A stretch of 64,000 nucleotides of DNA from Nitrosophilus kaiyonis (GCF_027943725.1 NZ_AP025696.1:1093501-1157500); one strand, 5' to 3'. Positions 52,869 through 62,466 are shown, counted from the stretch's first letter. A program made the numbers and translations. Notes: generated by a model from the sequence alone, not told the origin.

Positions 52869-53993
52869 ATGCAGTTTGAAAAATACCCTTTTGAAAAATT
52901 AAATGAGTTATTAAAAGATATTGAGCCAAATGAGAATTTTTATCCTATAACTTTAACAATTGGAGAGCCTCAGTTTGAAACACCAAAGTTTATTCAAAAA
53001 GAGCTTTGTAAAAATGCAAATCTATTAAAAAAATATCCAAAAAGTAGTGGAGAAGAGATTTTAAAAGAGTCAATTTTGGAGTTTTTGAAAAATAGATATA
53101 GATTGGATTTAAAAAATTCTCAAATAATTCCAACATTTGGAACAAGAGAGGTTTTATTTAATTTTCCTCAATTTCTGTTAAGCTCTAAAAAAAATCCTGT
53201 TATTGCTTTTACAAACCCTTTTTATCAGATATATGAGGGATCTGCAATTGCTTCAAAAGCAGATATTAAATATCTTAATTTAACAAAAGAGAATAATTTT
53301 AAACCAGTTTTAGATGAAGAGATTTTAAAAGATTGCGATTTAGTCATAATTAATTCTCCAAACAATCCAACAGCTTCGGTTATGAGCAAAGATGAGCTTA
53401 AGAAATGGGTTGAGGCAGCTTTAAAGTATGATTTTGTTTTATTAAATGATGAGTGTTATAGTGAGATTTATGATTTAACTCCTCCTGCATCTTTGCTTGA
53501 AGCAAGTGTTGAGGTTGGAAATAGTGATTTTAAAAATATTTTAGTAGTTAATTCTATATCAAAAAGAAGCTCCGCCCCTGGTCTTAGAAGTGGTTTTATA
53601 GCTGGTGATGAAGAGATTTTAAAAGATTATATGAGATATAGAACCTATGTAGGATGTGCATCTCCTCTTCCACTTCAAATGGCTGCGGCAAAAGCTTGGA
53701 GTGATGAGTCTCATGTTGTAGAATTTAGAAAAAAGTATGCGAAAAATTTTAAAATTGCAAAAGAGATTTTAAATATAACTCCTCCTCTTGCAACATTTTA
53801 TATATGGCTTGAAGTAGAAGATGATATAGAGTTTACTAAAAAGCTTTATAAAAATTATAATGTAAAAGTTTTGCCAGGAAGTTTTCTTGGAAGAGTTGGT
53901 ATAGGTAAAGGATATGTTAGAATTGCACTTGTATATGATGAAAAAGAGACTAAAGAGGCTTTGGAGAGGATAAAAGAGGCTTTAAAAGGATGA
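52869..53993 (+). CDS. dapC: Succinyldiaminopimelate aminotransferase-type enzyme
   Basis: A 374-residue fold-type I PLP aminotransferase. Key points: KYPKSSGEEIL, NSPNNPTAS, the YSEIYD segment and the PLP lysine in SISKRSSAPGLRSGF, with a final Arg in the C-terminal RIALVY. The SKRSSAPGLRSGF loop and length match the DapC group of epsilonproteobacteria, which makes N-succinyl-diaminopimelate for lysine and peptidoglycan. Its proximity to murC fits cell-wall synthesis. A broad aminotransferase remains possible. It overlaps the next gene by 4 bases. Confidence 0.8.
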   Translation: MQFEKYPFEKLNELLKDIEPNENFYPITLTIGEPQFETPKFIQKELCKNANLLKKYPKSSGEEILKESILEFLKNRYRLDLKNSQIIPTFGTREVLFNFPQFLLSSKKNPVIAFTNPFYQIYEGSAIASKADIKYLNLTKENNFKPVLDEEILKDCDLVIINSPNNPTASVMSKDELKKWVEAALKYDFVLLNDECYSEIYDLTPPASLLEASVEVGNSDFKNILVVNSISKRSSAPGLRSGFIAGDEEILKDYMRYRTYVGCASPLPLQMAAAKAWSDESHVVEFRKKYAKNFKIAKEILNITPPLATFYIWLEVEDDIEFTKKLYKNYNVKVLPGSFLGRVGIGKGYVRIALVYDEKETKEALERIKEALKG

Positions 53994-54574
53994 AAATGGA
54001 AGCAAATTTGACAAGACTTAAGATGGATAAAGAGTTTTTAGAAAATTTAGAAAAAGACAAAAATGAAGCAATCAAAAATGAAGATATTGTAAAACTTTAT
54101 GATGTTTTAGATACTTATTTGGCTTTGGATAAAGAGGATAAAGATATTGATATCTTATATCAAAAAATAGTCGATATTGCTTTTGATACATTAGCTCAGA
54201 TGCTTAGCAAAGGAGAGATTTTTGATCTTTCAAAAGATAAAGATTTATATACCGCAAGGGCTATTTTTGAACATGCAATAGAGAGATGGGATAGAAAAGA
54301 TTTTATAGGCTCAAAAGAGCTGTTTTTGCTTTTATCATATTTGATACAAGATGAAGATATACAAAAAGGTATGTTTTTAGCTCTTGGAGCAACGGCTAAA
54401 AAGATAAGTTTAGATGAGTTTATTGATAGATTTATAGATAAAGCTAAACTTGATGAGAGTAGTTTCTTTTTTAATAAATTAACTAATGAGGGTGAGAGAT
54501 TTTTAAAAGAGGAATCTTCACTTATAAATAAAGAGCTTAAAAAAATAGAAAAGTTATCTCAAGGTGGAAAATGA
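53990..54574 (+). CDS. Conserved-looking helical protein between dapC and murC
   Basis: A 194-residue acidic protein, predicted entirely helical, without signal peptide, membrane helix or cysteine. Its overlap with dapC (4 bases) and murC (4 bases) shows one operon, so it may act in envelope or peptidoglycan metabolism. A second in-frame ATG two codons later is possible as start. I do not recognise a domain. Confidence 0.75.
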   Translation: MKMEANLTRLKMDKEFLENLEKDKNEAIKNEDIVKLYDVLDTYLALDKEDKDIDILYQKIVDIAFDTLAQMLSKGEIFDLSKDKDLYTARAIFEHAIERWDRKDFIGSKELFLLLSYLIQDEDIQKGMFLALGATAKKISLDEFIDRFIDKAKLDESSFFFNKLTNEGERFLKEESSLINKELKKIEKLSQGGK

Positions 54575-55881
54575 AAATCCATTTTATAGGAATTGGCGGG
54601 ATTGGCTTAAGTGGACTTGCAAGATTTTTACATTTTGAAGGATATGAGATATCAGGCTCAGATGTAAACAATACTCCTATTACAAAATCATTAGAAAATC
54701 TTGGTATAAAAGTTTATACTCCACAAAAAAAGGAAAATATAAAAGATATAGATTTAGTCATCTATTCTGCTGCTATAAAAAAAGATAATCCAGAACTCAT
54801 TGAAGCAAAAAGAAAAGGGATAAAAACAATCTCAAGAAGAGAGGCTCTTCCTTTAATCTTAAGAGGGAAAAAGGTTTATGCAGTTGCAGGAGCTCATGGA
54901 AAAAGTACAACAAGTGCAATTTTAGCTTCAATTTTAAAAGATGCAAATGCAATTATTGGAGCTGAAAGCAAAGATTTTAAATCAAATGTAAGATTTAATC
55001 CAAAAAGTGATATTTTAGTATTTGAAGCTGATGAGAGTGATGCAAGCTTTCTAAACTCAAATCCATATTGTGCTATTGTAACAAATGCTGAGCCTGAACA
55101 TATGGAGTTTTATAACCATGATTTAGATCTTTTTTATCAAACATATAAAGATTTCTTGAAATTAGCAAAAATAAGAATTTTAAACGAAGATGATCCTTTT
55201 TTAAAAAATGTGGATTTAGAATCAATTAAATTAAATCCAAAAAAAGATATAAAAATAAAAGAGTATTTTTTAAAAGATGATGAGCCCCATATTAGATTTG
55301 AGCTAAGAGATTTCGGAGAGTTTGAAGTTTGGGGTTTTGGGCCTCATATAGCACTTGATGCATCTTTAGCAATTTTGGCTGCTATGAATGAGATAGGCCT
55401 TGATGAGATAAAAGAGAATATTAAAAATTATAGAGGAATAAAAAAGAGATTTGATATTGTTAAAAAAGAGAAAAATTTAATAGTTATTGATGATTACGGG
55501 CACCATCCAACTGAGATTGAAGCAACTATGAAATCATTAAAAGAGTATGCAAAGTTAAAAGGGATAGATGAGATAACCATTATTTGGCAGCCTCATAAAT
55601 ACTCAAGAACAATAGATAATCTTGATAGGTTTATAGAGTGTTTTGGGGAAAATATAAATTTGGTAATTTTGCCTGTATGGAGTGCAGGAGAAGATAAAAT
55701 AGATATAGATTTTGAAAAGCATTTTAAAAGATATAGCCCAATATTTGCTGACTTTTTAAAAATGAAAGAGAACAAAATAATACTTTTTAAAAATGAAAAA
55801 GATTTAAAAAGCATAGAAAAGGGGTTGATTGTAGGCTTTGGTGCAGGCGATATTACATATCAGTTAAGAGGTATGAAATAG
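54571..55881 (+). CDS. murC: UDP-N-acetylmuramate-L-alanine ligase
   Basis: A 436-residue Mur ligase that adds the first amino acid of the peptidoglycan stem with ATP. The N-terminal GIGGIGLSGLA binds the UDP substrate. The P-loop GAHGKSTTSA (about residues 109-118) binds ATP. YGHHPTEI and DDYGHHP are the central signature, and GAGDI is near the C-terminus. It overlaps the small helical gene and the next membrane gene (1 base). The murC-membrane gene-mutS2 order is also that of C. jejuni (from memory). Confidence 0.93.
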   Translation: MKIHFIGIGGIGLSGLARFLHFEGYEISGSDVNNTPITKSLENLGIKVYTPQKKENIKDIDLVIYSAAIKKDNPELIEAKRKGIKTISRREALPLILRGKKVYAVAGAHGKSTTSAILASILKDANAIIGAESKDFKSNVRFNPKSDILVFEADESDASFLNSNPYCAIVTNAEPEHMEFYNHDLDLFYQTYKDFLKLAKIRILNEDDPFLKNVDLESIKLNPKKDIKIKEYFLKDDEPHIRFELRDFGEFEVWGFGPHIALDASLAILAAMNEIGLDEIKENIKNYRGIKKRFDIVKKEKNLIVIDDYGHHPTEIEATMKSLKEYAKLKGIDEITIIWQPHKYSRTIDNLDRFIECFGENINLVILPVWSAGEDKIDIDFEKHFKRYSPIFADFLKMKENKIILFKNEKDLKSIEKGLIVGFGAGDITYQLRGMK

Positions 55882-56231
55882 TGGCATTTTTATATCTTTT
55901 AATATTTTTACTTTTAATTTTTGGGATAATTGGTGTAGTTGTATATTTTTTTACTGAACTTACAAAAAGAGTGAAATTTTTAATAATATTATCTCTTATA
56001 ATCGGTTGGCTTTTAATTTTTACTTATAGTATGTATCAAGATAAAAAAAGAAAATATCATGAATATCTTCTTTTTAATTTCAGTCATGGGAAAACTCTCA
56101 TTTGTAAAGATATAAATGTTACAAAAGAAAAGTTTAATTTTGTAAGCGGGACTTTGGTTTTTGTTGGAAAAGAAAAAACAGAGTTTGAAGGATTGGTAGT
56201 ACCAATAGACAGCTGTAAAATAGGAGAATAA
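55881..56231 (+). CDS. Small membrane protein between murC and mutS2
   Basis: A 116-residue protein starting at GTG (55881), which shares its first base with the murC stop. Two membrane helices (about 3-25 and 32-48) are followed by a charged loop and a soluble tail with ICKDINV. No family is recognised. A similar membrane gene at this position in C. jejuni supports a conserved partner of the murC operon. It overlaps mutS2 by 1 base. Confidence 0.8.
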   Translation: MAFLYLLIFLLLIFGIIGVVVYFFTELTKRVKFLIILSLIIGWLLIFTYSMYQDKKRKYHEYLLFNFSHGKTLICKDINVTKEKFNFVSGTLVFVGKEKTEFEGLVVPIDSCKIGE

Positions 56232-58423
56232 TGGATCTTATTAAATTACTTGATCTTGATAATTTTATCAATGAATTTTACTCATTTTTAGCAAGGACTA
56301 AGCCTCTTTTTATAGAGGGAGATATTAATCTACATTTTAAATTTATAAATGAGCTTAAAAAGTATGAGTTTAAAGCTCCAAATAGAGTAAAAAATCTAGA
56401 TAGTGAGATTATTCATATACAAAAGCAAGGAATTTTAAGACTTGAAGATATATATGAGTTTGTAAAGATATTTAGATATTTTTTATATCTAAAAAGATTA
56501 AATTTTGAAGGAAATTTAAAAAAGTGGCTTGATGAGATTGATTTTCCTCAAGATATTTTAGAGATTGTAAAATATTTTGATGAAAAAGGAAATCTATTAT
56601 CTTCAATAGATGATAGACTTTTATCACTAGAGAGTTCTTTAAAAGAGACAAAAGAGTCGATTAAACATAAGCTTCAAGGTCTATTAAATTCAAATAAACT
56701 TCAAGGATATCTTGTAGATAGACAGATACACTATATAAATGAAGAAGAGGCTCTGCTTGTTAGAGGTGGATTTAATCATGTATTAAAAGGAACTATTGTT
56801 GGAAGAAGTAGCAGTGGATTTTTTTATGTTGTTCCTGAGGCTTTAAGAAAAGTAAAAGAGAAAGAGGCAGCAATTTTAAGTCAAATAGAAGAGGTTAAGT
56901 TAGAGTGGGCAAAAAAGATAAGTAATATTTTTTTAAAATGGATAAAATTTATAAAATATATAAATAAGCAATTTGATAGATTTGATCATTATCAAGCAAG
57001 AGTAAATTTTTCTAAAAGCAAAAATCTTTTTTTTATATTGCCAAAAAGTGATGATAAAATTGTTCTAAAAGATTTTATTCATCCAGCAATTCACAATCCA
57101 AAGCCAATAAACGTTGATTTTAGTAAAAAAATTTTAATCATTACTGGTGTAAATGCTGGTGGTAAAACGATGCTTTTAAAATCGATATTGAGTGCTGCTT
57201 TTCTATCAAAATATTTAATTCCAATGAAACTTGACGCACAAAAATCTCATATTGGAAGATTTAAAGAGATAATACCTATAATTGAAGATCCACAGAATGT
57301 AAAAAATGATATTTCCACATTTGCTGGAAGAATGCTTTCATTTAGTCATCTTTTTCAAAAAAGAGATGTTTTAGTTGGTGTAGATGAGATTGAGCTTGGA
57401 ACAGATAGTGATGAGGCAGCTTCTCTTTTTAAAGTAATTTTGGAAGATCTTTTAAAAAGAGGTATAAAAGTTGCAATAACTACTCACCATAAAAGACTTG
57501 CTGCTTTAATGGCAAATTATGATGAGGTAGAGCTTGTAGCTGCAATATATGATGAAGAAAAAGGCGCTCCTACATATGAGTTTTTACAAGGAATTATTGG
57601 AAAAAGTTATGCATTTGAGACAGCAAAAAGATATGGAATACCTTTATATATAGTAAAAAAGGCAATAAAAGAGTATGGAGAAGACCAAGCAAAACTTAGT
57701 GAATTAATCGAAAGAGGAAGCGAGTTAGAAAGAGAATTAAGAGCAAAAAATGAAAAATTAAATAAAGAGCTTGAAAGGGTAGAGTTTTTAAGAAAAGCAT
57801 TAGAAGAGGAGAGGCACTCTTTGTTTGGTGAATTAAAAATGGAAAAAGAGAAACTCTCAAAAATTTTTCAAGAGGCTATAAACGAGGCAAAAGCAGCAAT
57901 TAAAGCAAAAGAAGTTAAAGAAGCTCATAGACTTTTAACAAAAGCTCATAAAATAGCAAAAGAGGCAAAAATAAAAGAGAAAAAAGTTACAGAAAAGATT
58001 AATGTTGGAGATAGTGTAAAATATAGAAAAAATAGAGGAGTTGTAATATCACTGAAAGATAAAGAAGCATATGTTGATTTTGAAGGTATAAAAATGAGAG
58101 TTCCTTTAAATGAACTAAAAAAGGTAACTCCAATAAAAAAGAAAAAAGAGGCTCCAAAAATAAAAGTTTCAAAACCTTCAAAACTCTCTGTAAAACTTGA
58201 TCTACATGGATTAAGAGTTGATGAGGCATTAGAAAAGGTTGATAAATTTATATCAGACTCTTTAATAGCAGGATTTGATGAGGTTTTAATATATCATGGT
58301 GTTGGAAGCGGGAAACTAGCAAGTGCTGTTAGAGAGTTTTTAAAAAAGCATCCAAAAGTTAAATCATTTCATGATGCTCCTCCTAATATGGGTGGATTTG
58401 GGGCAACAGTCGTTGAACTTTAA
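56231..58423 (+). CDS. mutS2: Endonuclease MutS2
   Basis: A 730-residue MutS2 protein. A helical N-terminal region precedes the ATPase: GVNAGGKTMLL is Walker A (about residues 306-316), and VGVDEIELGTDSDEAA is Walker B and the MutS signature. A long coiled coil follows, and the C-terminal Smr nuclease domain ends the protein (LDLHGLRVDEAL and HGVGSGKLA). It suppresses recombination or rescues collided ribosomes in other bacteria. It lacks the mismatch-recognition domain of MutS. It ends the operon from dapC. Confidence 0.93.
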   Translation: MDLIKLLDLDNFINEFYSFLARTKPLFIEGDINLHFKFINELKKYEFKAPNRVKNLDSEIIHIQKQGILRLEDIYEFVKIFRYFLYLKRLNFEGNLKKWLDEIDFPQDILEIVKYFDEKGNLLSSIDDRLLSLESSLKETKESIKHKLQGLLNSNKLQGYLVDRQIHYINEEEALLVRGGFNHVLKGTIVGRSSSGFFYVVPEALRKVKEKEAAILSQIEEVKLEWAKKISNIFLKWIKFIKYINKQFDRFDHYQARVNFSKSKNLFFILPKSDDKIVLKDFIHPAIHNPKPINVDFSKKILIITGVNAGGKTMLLKSILSAAFLSKYLIPMKLDAQKSHIGRFKEIIPIIEDPQNVKNDISTFAGRMLSFSHLFQKRDVLVGVDEIELGTDSDEAASLFKVILEDLLKRGIKVAITTHHKRLAALMANYDEVELVAAIYDEEKGAPTYEFLQGIIGKSYAFETAKRYGIPLYIVKKAIKEYGEDQAKLSELIERGSELERELRAKNEKLNKELERVEFLRKALEEERHSLFGELKMEKEKLSKIFQEAINEAKAAIKAKEVKEAHRLLTKAHKIAKEAKIKEKKVTEKINVGDSVKYRKNRGVVISLKDKEAYVDFEGIKMRVPLNELKKVTPIKKKKEAPKIKVSKPSKLSVKLDLHGLRVDEALEKVDKFISDSLIAGFDEVLIYHGVGSGKLASAVREFLKKHPKVKSFHDAPPNMGGFGATVVEL

Positions 58424-58439
58424 TAAATAAGGATAATTC

Positions 58440-59051
58440 ATGAGAAAAATTTTTATATTTATAATCTTGCTTACATATATATTTGGAAATGAAAAAAATA
58501 TGAAAGAGAATTTTGAATCCACAAAAGTTGGTAATATTCCTTTTGGATGGATAATGAGTGGATATAATCAAAAAAGTTTTGGAATATGGGAAGTTATTGA
58601 TGGAAAATATTTAAAAATGAAATATCCAAGAGGGTCATATAAAAATCAATTTAATATATTTTTTACAAAAGATCTCTATTTTAAAAATGGAGAGGTAGAA
58701 GTTAAAATAAAAACGGACCAAAATTTTAAAAATGGTGGAATAATTTGGAGATTTAGAGATAAGAAAAATTTTTATATGGCTCTATTGAAGAGAGATTTTT
58801 TAAATATTTTTGTTATAAAAAATAGTAAATCGAAAAATATTTTTACTAAAAAGATTGATATAAAAAATTATTGGAACAACATAAAAGTTAGGTATTTAAA
58901 TAATAAAATAGAGATCTTTTTAAATAATAAAAAACTTATTTCAATATCTGATGAAACACTTCTTATACCAGGAGGAGTAGGTTTAGTTACAGAAGCTGAT
59001 GCAAAAACTATTTTTGATGATATTCAAATAATTAATTTTGATAAAAAATAA
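58440..59051 (+). CDS. Exported lectin-like (concanavalin fold) protein
   Basis: A 203-residue protein with a signal peptide (about 1-16) and a beta-rich domain of the DUF1080/3-keto-disaccharide hydrolase or laminin-G type. Signs are the GNIPFGWIMSG start, GEVEVKIKT, GIIWRFRDKKNFYMALL, VRYLNNKIEIFLNNKKLI and GGVGLVTEADA. Such domains bind sugars in the periplasm or outside. The gene has a separate ribosome-binding site, AAGGA, and lies against the convergent EI24 gene. Substrate unknown. Confidence 0.75.
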   Translation: MRKIFIFIILLTYIFGNEKNMKENFESTKVGNIPFGWIMSGYNQKSFGIWEVIDGKYLKMKYPRGSYKNQFNIFFTKDLYFKNGEVEVKIKTDQNFKNGGIIWRFRDKKNFYMALLKRDFLNIFVIKNSKSKNIFTKKIDIKNYWNNIKVRYLNNKIEIFLNNKKLISISDETLLIPGGVGLVTEADAKTIFDDIQIINFDKK

Positions 59052-59053
59052 TT

Positions 59054-59803
59054 TTACTTAAATTGCCCTTTCATTCTAAAAAATTGGTGGGCTAAAACTG
59101 AAACAAAATATACCTGCAATAGCATACCAGCAAATGGAATAAGTGATATTAGATAAAGAATAAAAGTTGAGCCAAAAATCTCTTTTCTCTTCTCTTGTAA
59201 AATTTTTTCTAGCTCTTCTTTATTAAAAATCTCTCCGCCAACATCTAAAGTTAAAAGTGAAGCAAATAGATAATAAAAGGGGATATTGATTGCAATTAGG
59301 TTAATAAGAGGAATAAAATATAAAATTATTGATACTATAAAAATGGCAATAAATTTTAAAATTGTTTTTATAGTCAAAATTATATATGAGATTATATCAA
59401 CGCTTCCTTCTTTTGGAATATGAGAATAATGCCTTTTATGTATTTCATTAACAATTATTGGAGTAAAAAATCCAACTATTATAACGGCAACTGATGTTGA
59501 AGCCAATATTGCAAGCCCAGTTCCAAGTATTCCAAAAAGAATTCCAGCAAATGCTTGGAATATAAAACTTCCAGCAATTGTAGAAATTATAGGATACTCT
59601 TTAACAAACTCTTTTATTTGAGGGTCATTCAAAGACTCTGGATTTTGTCCAATCTGATTTAATATATCAAAAAATTCACTTCCCGCTCCAAATATTAAAA
59701 AAGAAAAAATGATTAATGTAATAAAAAATGGTGCAAGTGTTAAAGTTAGAAATTTAGATGTTAAAAAATCTTCAAATGCAGCTATAAAAATATTTTTTTG
59801 CAT
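59054..59803 (-). CDS. EI24-domain (CysZ-like) membrane protein
   Basis: A 249-residue polytopic protein with about four to six hydrophobic helices. The arrangement and motifs (an N-terminal amphipathic region, IPLINLIAINIPFYYLFASLL and a C-terminal FAGMLLQVY helix) match the EI24/CysZ family; CysZ imports sulfate in other bacteria. With the methionine genes nearby, sulfate uptake is tempting but not shown; no cys gene adjoins it. It shares its promoter gap with the divergent helicase gene. Confidence 0.72.
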   Translation of the reverse strand: MQKNIFIAAFEDFLTSKFLTLTLAPFFITLIIFSFLIFGAGSEFFDILNQIGQNPESLNDPQIKEFVKEYPIISTIAGSFIFQAFAGILFGILGTGLAILASTSVAVIIVGFFTPIIVNEIHKRHYSHIPKEGSVDIISYIILTIKTILKFIAIFIVSIILYFIPLINLIAINIPFYYLFASLLTLDVGGEIFNKEELEKILQEKRKEIFGSTFILYLISLIPFAGMLLQVYFVSVLAHQFFRMKGQFK

Positions 59804-59849
59804 AAAGTTTCCCTTTGTTATAAAATATCAAAAAACAAAAAGGAGTTCT

Positions 59850-62012
59850 TTGAGTATTCCAATAATTTTACCAAAAGTTTTAGAAGAAAAAGAGATAAAT
59901 AAAGAGTTAAGAAAATTAAAACTAAAAAAGAGTGATATTAAAAATATTTATCAAGCAAACAGTTCCACTTTAATTGTTTTAAAAAAGAGAGTGAAAATAA
60001 AGCCTACTAAATCTTTTATCCCATCTATAGAAGAAGAGGAAGAGATAAAATATATACATAAATTTGTAGAGGAGTATAAATATTTAATTGAACTTGAAAG
60101 AGTTGCTGAAATATCTGCTCAAATCAGTGAGATAAAAGGCTTTAGCGGGATTGAAAGAGAGATATTTGGAAGAGCCATATTAGATCTAAAGGGACAAAAA
60201 CAGCCAAAACAGTTTAATCTCTATTTTGTAAAATTTGGAAGAAACAAAATTATTGATACTGAAATTGCATCTGGAGATATTGTTTTAATAAGTAGAGGTG
60301 AGCCTTTAAAAAGTGATATAACAGGAACGGTTAGCGAAGTTAAAAAACATTTTATTACAGTAGCATTTGAAAATATGCCGCCTAAATGGGTCTATTCATA
60401 TGGGATTAGAGTAGATCTATATATAAATGATATAACTTTTAAAAGAATGGAAGAGAATCTTGAAATTTTAAGAAATGCTACTGGGAAAAAAAGATACATA
60501 AGAAATATTGCACTTGGATTAAAAGAGCCAGAGCCTTGTTCGAAGTCGGACTTCGAAGTTTTTAATGAAAGATTAAATGATTCACAAAAAGAAGCAGCAA
60601 AGTTTGCTTTAGGAAGCAAAGATGTTTTTTTAATACATGGACCTCCGGGAACTGGAAAAACAAGTACACTAATAGAGATAATTTTACAAGAAGTAAAAAG
60701 AGGAAACAAAGTCTTAGCAGTTGCAGATTCAAATATAGCAGTAGATAATATGTTACTTCGTTTATCAGATAAGGATATATCACTTGTTAGAATAGGACAT
60801 CCAGCAAGAATTATTGAAAAACTTCATGAATTTAGTATTCATGCTAAATATGAAAAAAGTTTTGAAGCTGAGGCTATTAAAAAGGGGTGGGAAGAGGTTG
60901 GTTTGTTGGTTAAAAAAAGAGAAGAGTTTAGCAAACCAACAGCTTCAAGAAGTAGAGGAATGAGCTTTGAGAGGATTTTAACATTAGCTGCAAGAGGAAA
61001 AAGCCAAAGAGGTGTTAGTGTAAAAACACTGCAATCTATGGCTAAATGGATAAAATATAATAGAAAAATTGAAGATCTTATAAATAGGCTTAGAATGGAA
61101 GAGGAAGAAGCATATAAAAATATTATAAAAACAAGTGATGTTGTTTTATCAACAAACTCTATGATAATGAGTGAGATTTTAAAAGATTTTGATTTTGATG
61201 TAGCTATTATAGATGAGGGAAGTCAGCAAATTGTTCCATCAACCTTTATTCCTATTATGCATGCAAAACGATTTATAATTGCAGGTGATCATAAACAGCT
61301 TCCACCAACTGTTGTTAGTGATGAAGCGCAAAAGCTTAAAAAATCTCTGTTTGAAGAGTTAATAGAGAATTTCCCTAAAAATTCAAAAATGTTGAAAGTC
61401 CAATATAGAATGAATGAAAAGATTATGAATTTTTCAAATCAAATGTTTTATGATGGAGAGTTAATAGCAGATGAGAGTGTGAAAGAGCATACATTAAATG
61501 ATTTTGATTTAAAAAAGCCTAAAAATTATGAAGATATTTTAGATAATACACCTATTGTATTTGTAAATACAAAAGGAATTGAAGCAAGAGAGAGCCTTCC
61601 AGATAGAAGTACAAGTTATGAAAATGTAAAAGAGGCCGAAATTGCGATAAATTTAGTTAAAGAGCTTTTAAATATGGGAATGAAAGAGGATGATATTGGA
61701 GTAATATCACCTTATTTATCTCAAGTTAAAAGGATAAAATCATCTTTACATAATGAAGAGATTTTAGTGGAAGTAAAAAGTGTAGATGGATTTCAAGGAA
61801 GAGAAAAAGAGGTTATTATAATTAGTTTTGTAAGAAGCAATGAGGAAGGAAACATAGGATTTTTAAAGGATCTTAGAAGATTAAATGTTGCTATTACAAG
61901 GGCAAAAAGAAAACTTATCTGTATAGGAGATGAAAATACATTAAATAAAGATGAAACATATAAAAAGTTTATAGAGTATATTGAAAAAGAGGGAAAAATA
62001 GTCAATTTGTAA
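59850..62012 (+). CDS. SF1B helicase, IGHMBP2/Upf1-like
   Basis: A 720-residue superfamily 1B helicase. Motif I is GPPGTGKTS (about residues 267-275), motif II is IIDEGSQQ, motif III is AGDHKQLPPTV, motif V/VI is VDGFQGREKE and LNVAITRAKRKL. It unwinds nucleic acid with ATP. The frame is open from 59709, but those codons overlap the divergent EI24 gene; TTG at 59850 with AAGGAG at 59840-59845 is the start. An insertion that encodes SKSDFEV just before motif I (60539-60560) is a copy of a hairpin repeat. Confidence 0.88.
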   Translation: MSIPIILPKVLEEKEINKELRKLKLKKSDIKNIYQANSSTLIVLKKRVKIKPTKSFIPSIEEEEEIKYIHKFVEEYKYLIELERVAEISAQISEIKGFSGIEREIFGRAILDLKGQKQPKQFNLYFVKFGRNKIIDTEIASGDIVLISRGEPLKSDITGTVSEVKKHFITVAFENMPPKWVYSYGIRVDLYINDITFKRMEENLEILRNATGKKRYIRNIALGLKEPEPCSKSDFEVFNERLNDSQKEAAKFALGSKDVFLIHGPPGTGKTSTLIEIILQEVKRGNKVLAVADSNIAVDNMLLRLSDKDISLVRIGHPARIIEKLHEFSIHAKYEKSFEAEAIKKGWEEVGLLVKKREEFSKPTASRSRGMSFERILTLAARGKSQRGVSVKTLQSMAKWIKYNRKIEDLINRLRMEEEEAYKNIIKTSDVVLSTNSMIMSEILKDFDFDVAIIDEGSQQIVPSTFIPIMHAKRFIIAGDHKQLPPTVVSDEAQKLKKSLFEELIENFPKNSKMLKVQYRMNEKIMNFSNQMFYDGELIADESVKEHTLNDFDLKKPKNYEDILDNTPIVFVNTKGIEARESLPDRSTSYENVKEAEIAINLVKELLNMGMKEDDIGVISPYLSQVKRIKSSLHNEEILVEVKSVDGFQGREKEVIIISFVRSNEEGNIGFLKDLRRLNVAITRAKRKLICIGDENTLNKDETYKKFIEYIEKEGKIVNL
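60539..60560. repeat. TTCGAAG-family hairpin inside the helicase gene
   Basis: Twenty-two bases identical to 52834-52855. The codons TCG AAG TCG GAC TTC GAA GTT read SKSDFEV, in frame, about 25 residues upstream of the helicase P-loop. No stop or frameshift results. It encodes a solvent-exposed stretch by guess. Confidence 0.85.
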
Positions 62013-62119
62013 TTAGTGGAATAGGGGCATAGCGGGATAGCAGGATGGTTGAATAGGTGGTAAGGGGATAAGAAGGTAAAGTGTAAAGTGGCCAATTCCC
62101 AATTACTAATTCCTAATTT
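62013..62119 (+). repeat. Heptad-repeat leader element (copy C)
   Basis: A purine-rich arm (62013-62090) is followed by four 7-base units of CCAATTC/CTAATTC type (62092-62119). The arm has GTAAAGT twice in tandem near 62076-62089. A 23-base segment (62018-62040) differs from 10041-10062 only by one inserted G. The ribosome-binding site of the thioredoxin-like gene (AAAGGAAG) follows. It begins directly after the helicase stop. Confidence 0.85.
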
Positions 62120-62133
62120 GAGAAAGGAAGCAA

Positions 62134-62463
62134 ATGAAAAAACTTAAAAATTTAAATGATATAGAAAATGAGATAACACAAAATGATGCTCTCTTACTTT
62201 ATATAACTTCGCCAAATTGTAATGTTTGTGAAGTATTAAAACCAAAAATAGAAGAGCTTTTTTCAAAAGAGTTTCCAAAAATTAAATTGATTGAGTCTGA
62301 TATCTCAGAGACTCCAGAGCTTGGAGGAAAATTTAATATATTTAGTGCTCCTACAATTTTAATATTTTTTGATAAAAAGGAGTTTTTAAGGGAAGGTAGA
62401 AATGTGAGTTTATCGCTTTTAAAAGAAAAAATTCAAAAAATCTATAAGCTTTATTTTGGATAA
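62134..62463 (+). CDS. Thioredoxin-like protein
   Basis: A 109-residue cytosolic thioredoxin-fold protein. The active site reads CNVC (about 26-29) instead of CGPC, and the cis-proline is in FSAPTILIF. The pattern after it (FFDKKEFLREGRNVSL) is normal. It is likely a disulfide oxidoreductase with changed redox potential. It is preceded by repeat element C and followed after 3 bases by a membrane protein gene, so both likely form an operon. Confidence 0.82.
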   Translation: MKKLKNLNDIENEITQNDALLLYITSPNCNVCEVLKPKIEELFSKEFPKIKLIESDISETPELGGKFNIFSAPTILIFFDKKEFLREGRNVSLSLLKEKIQKIYKLYFG

Positions 62464-62466
62464 GTT

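Noticed and set aside
59709-59849. Longer helicase start at 59709
   Set aside because: It would overlap the divergent EI24 gene by about 95 bases. The TTG at 59850 has AAGGAG at normal distance and the sequence after it begins the family-like region.
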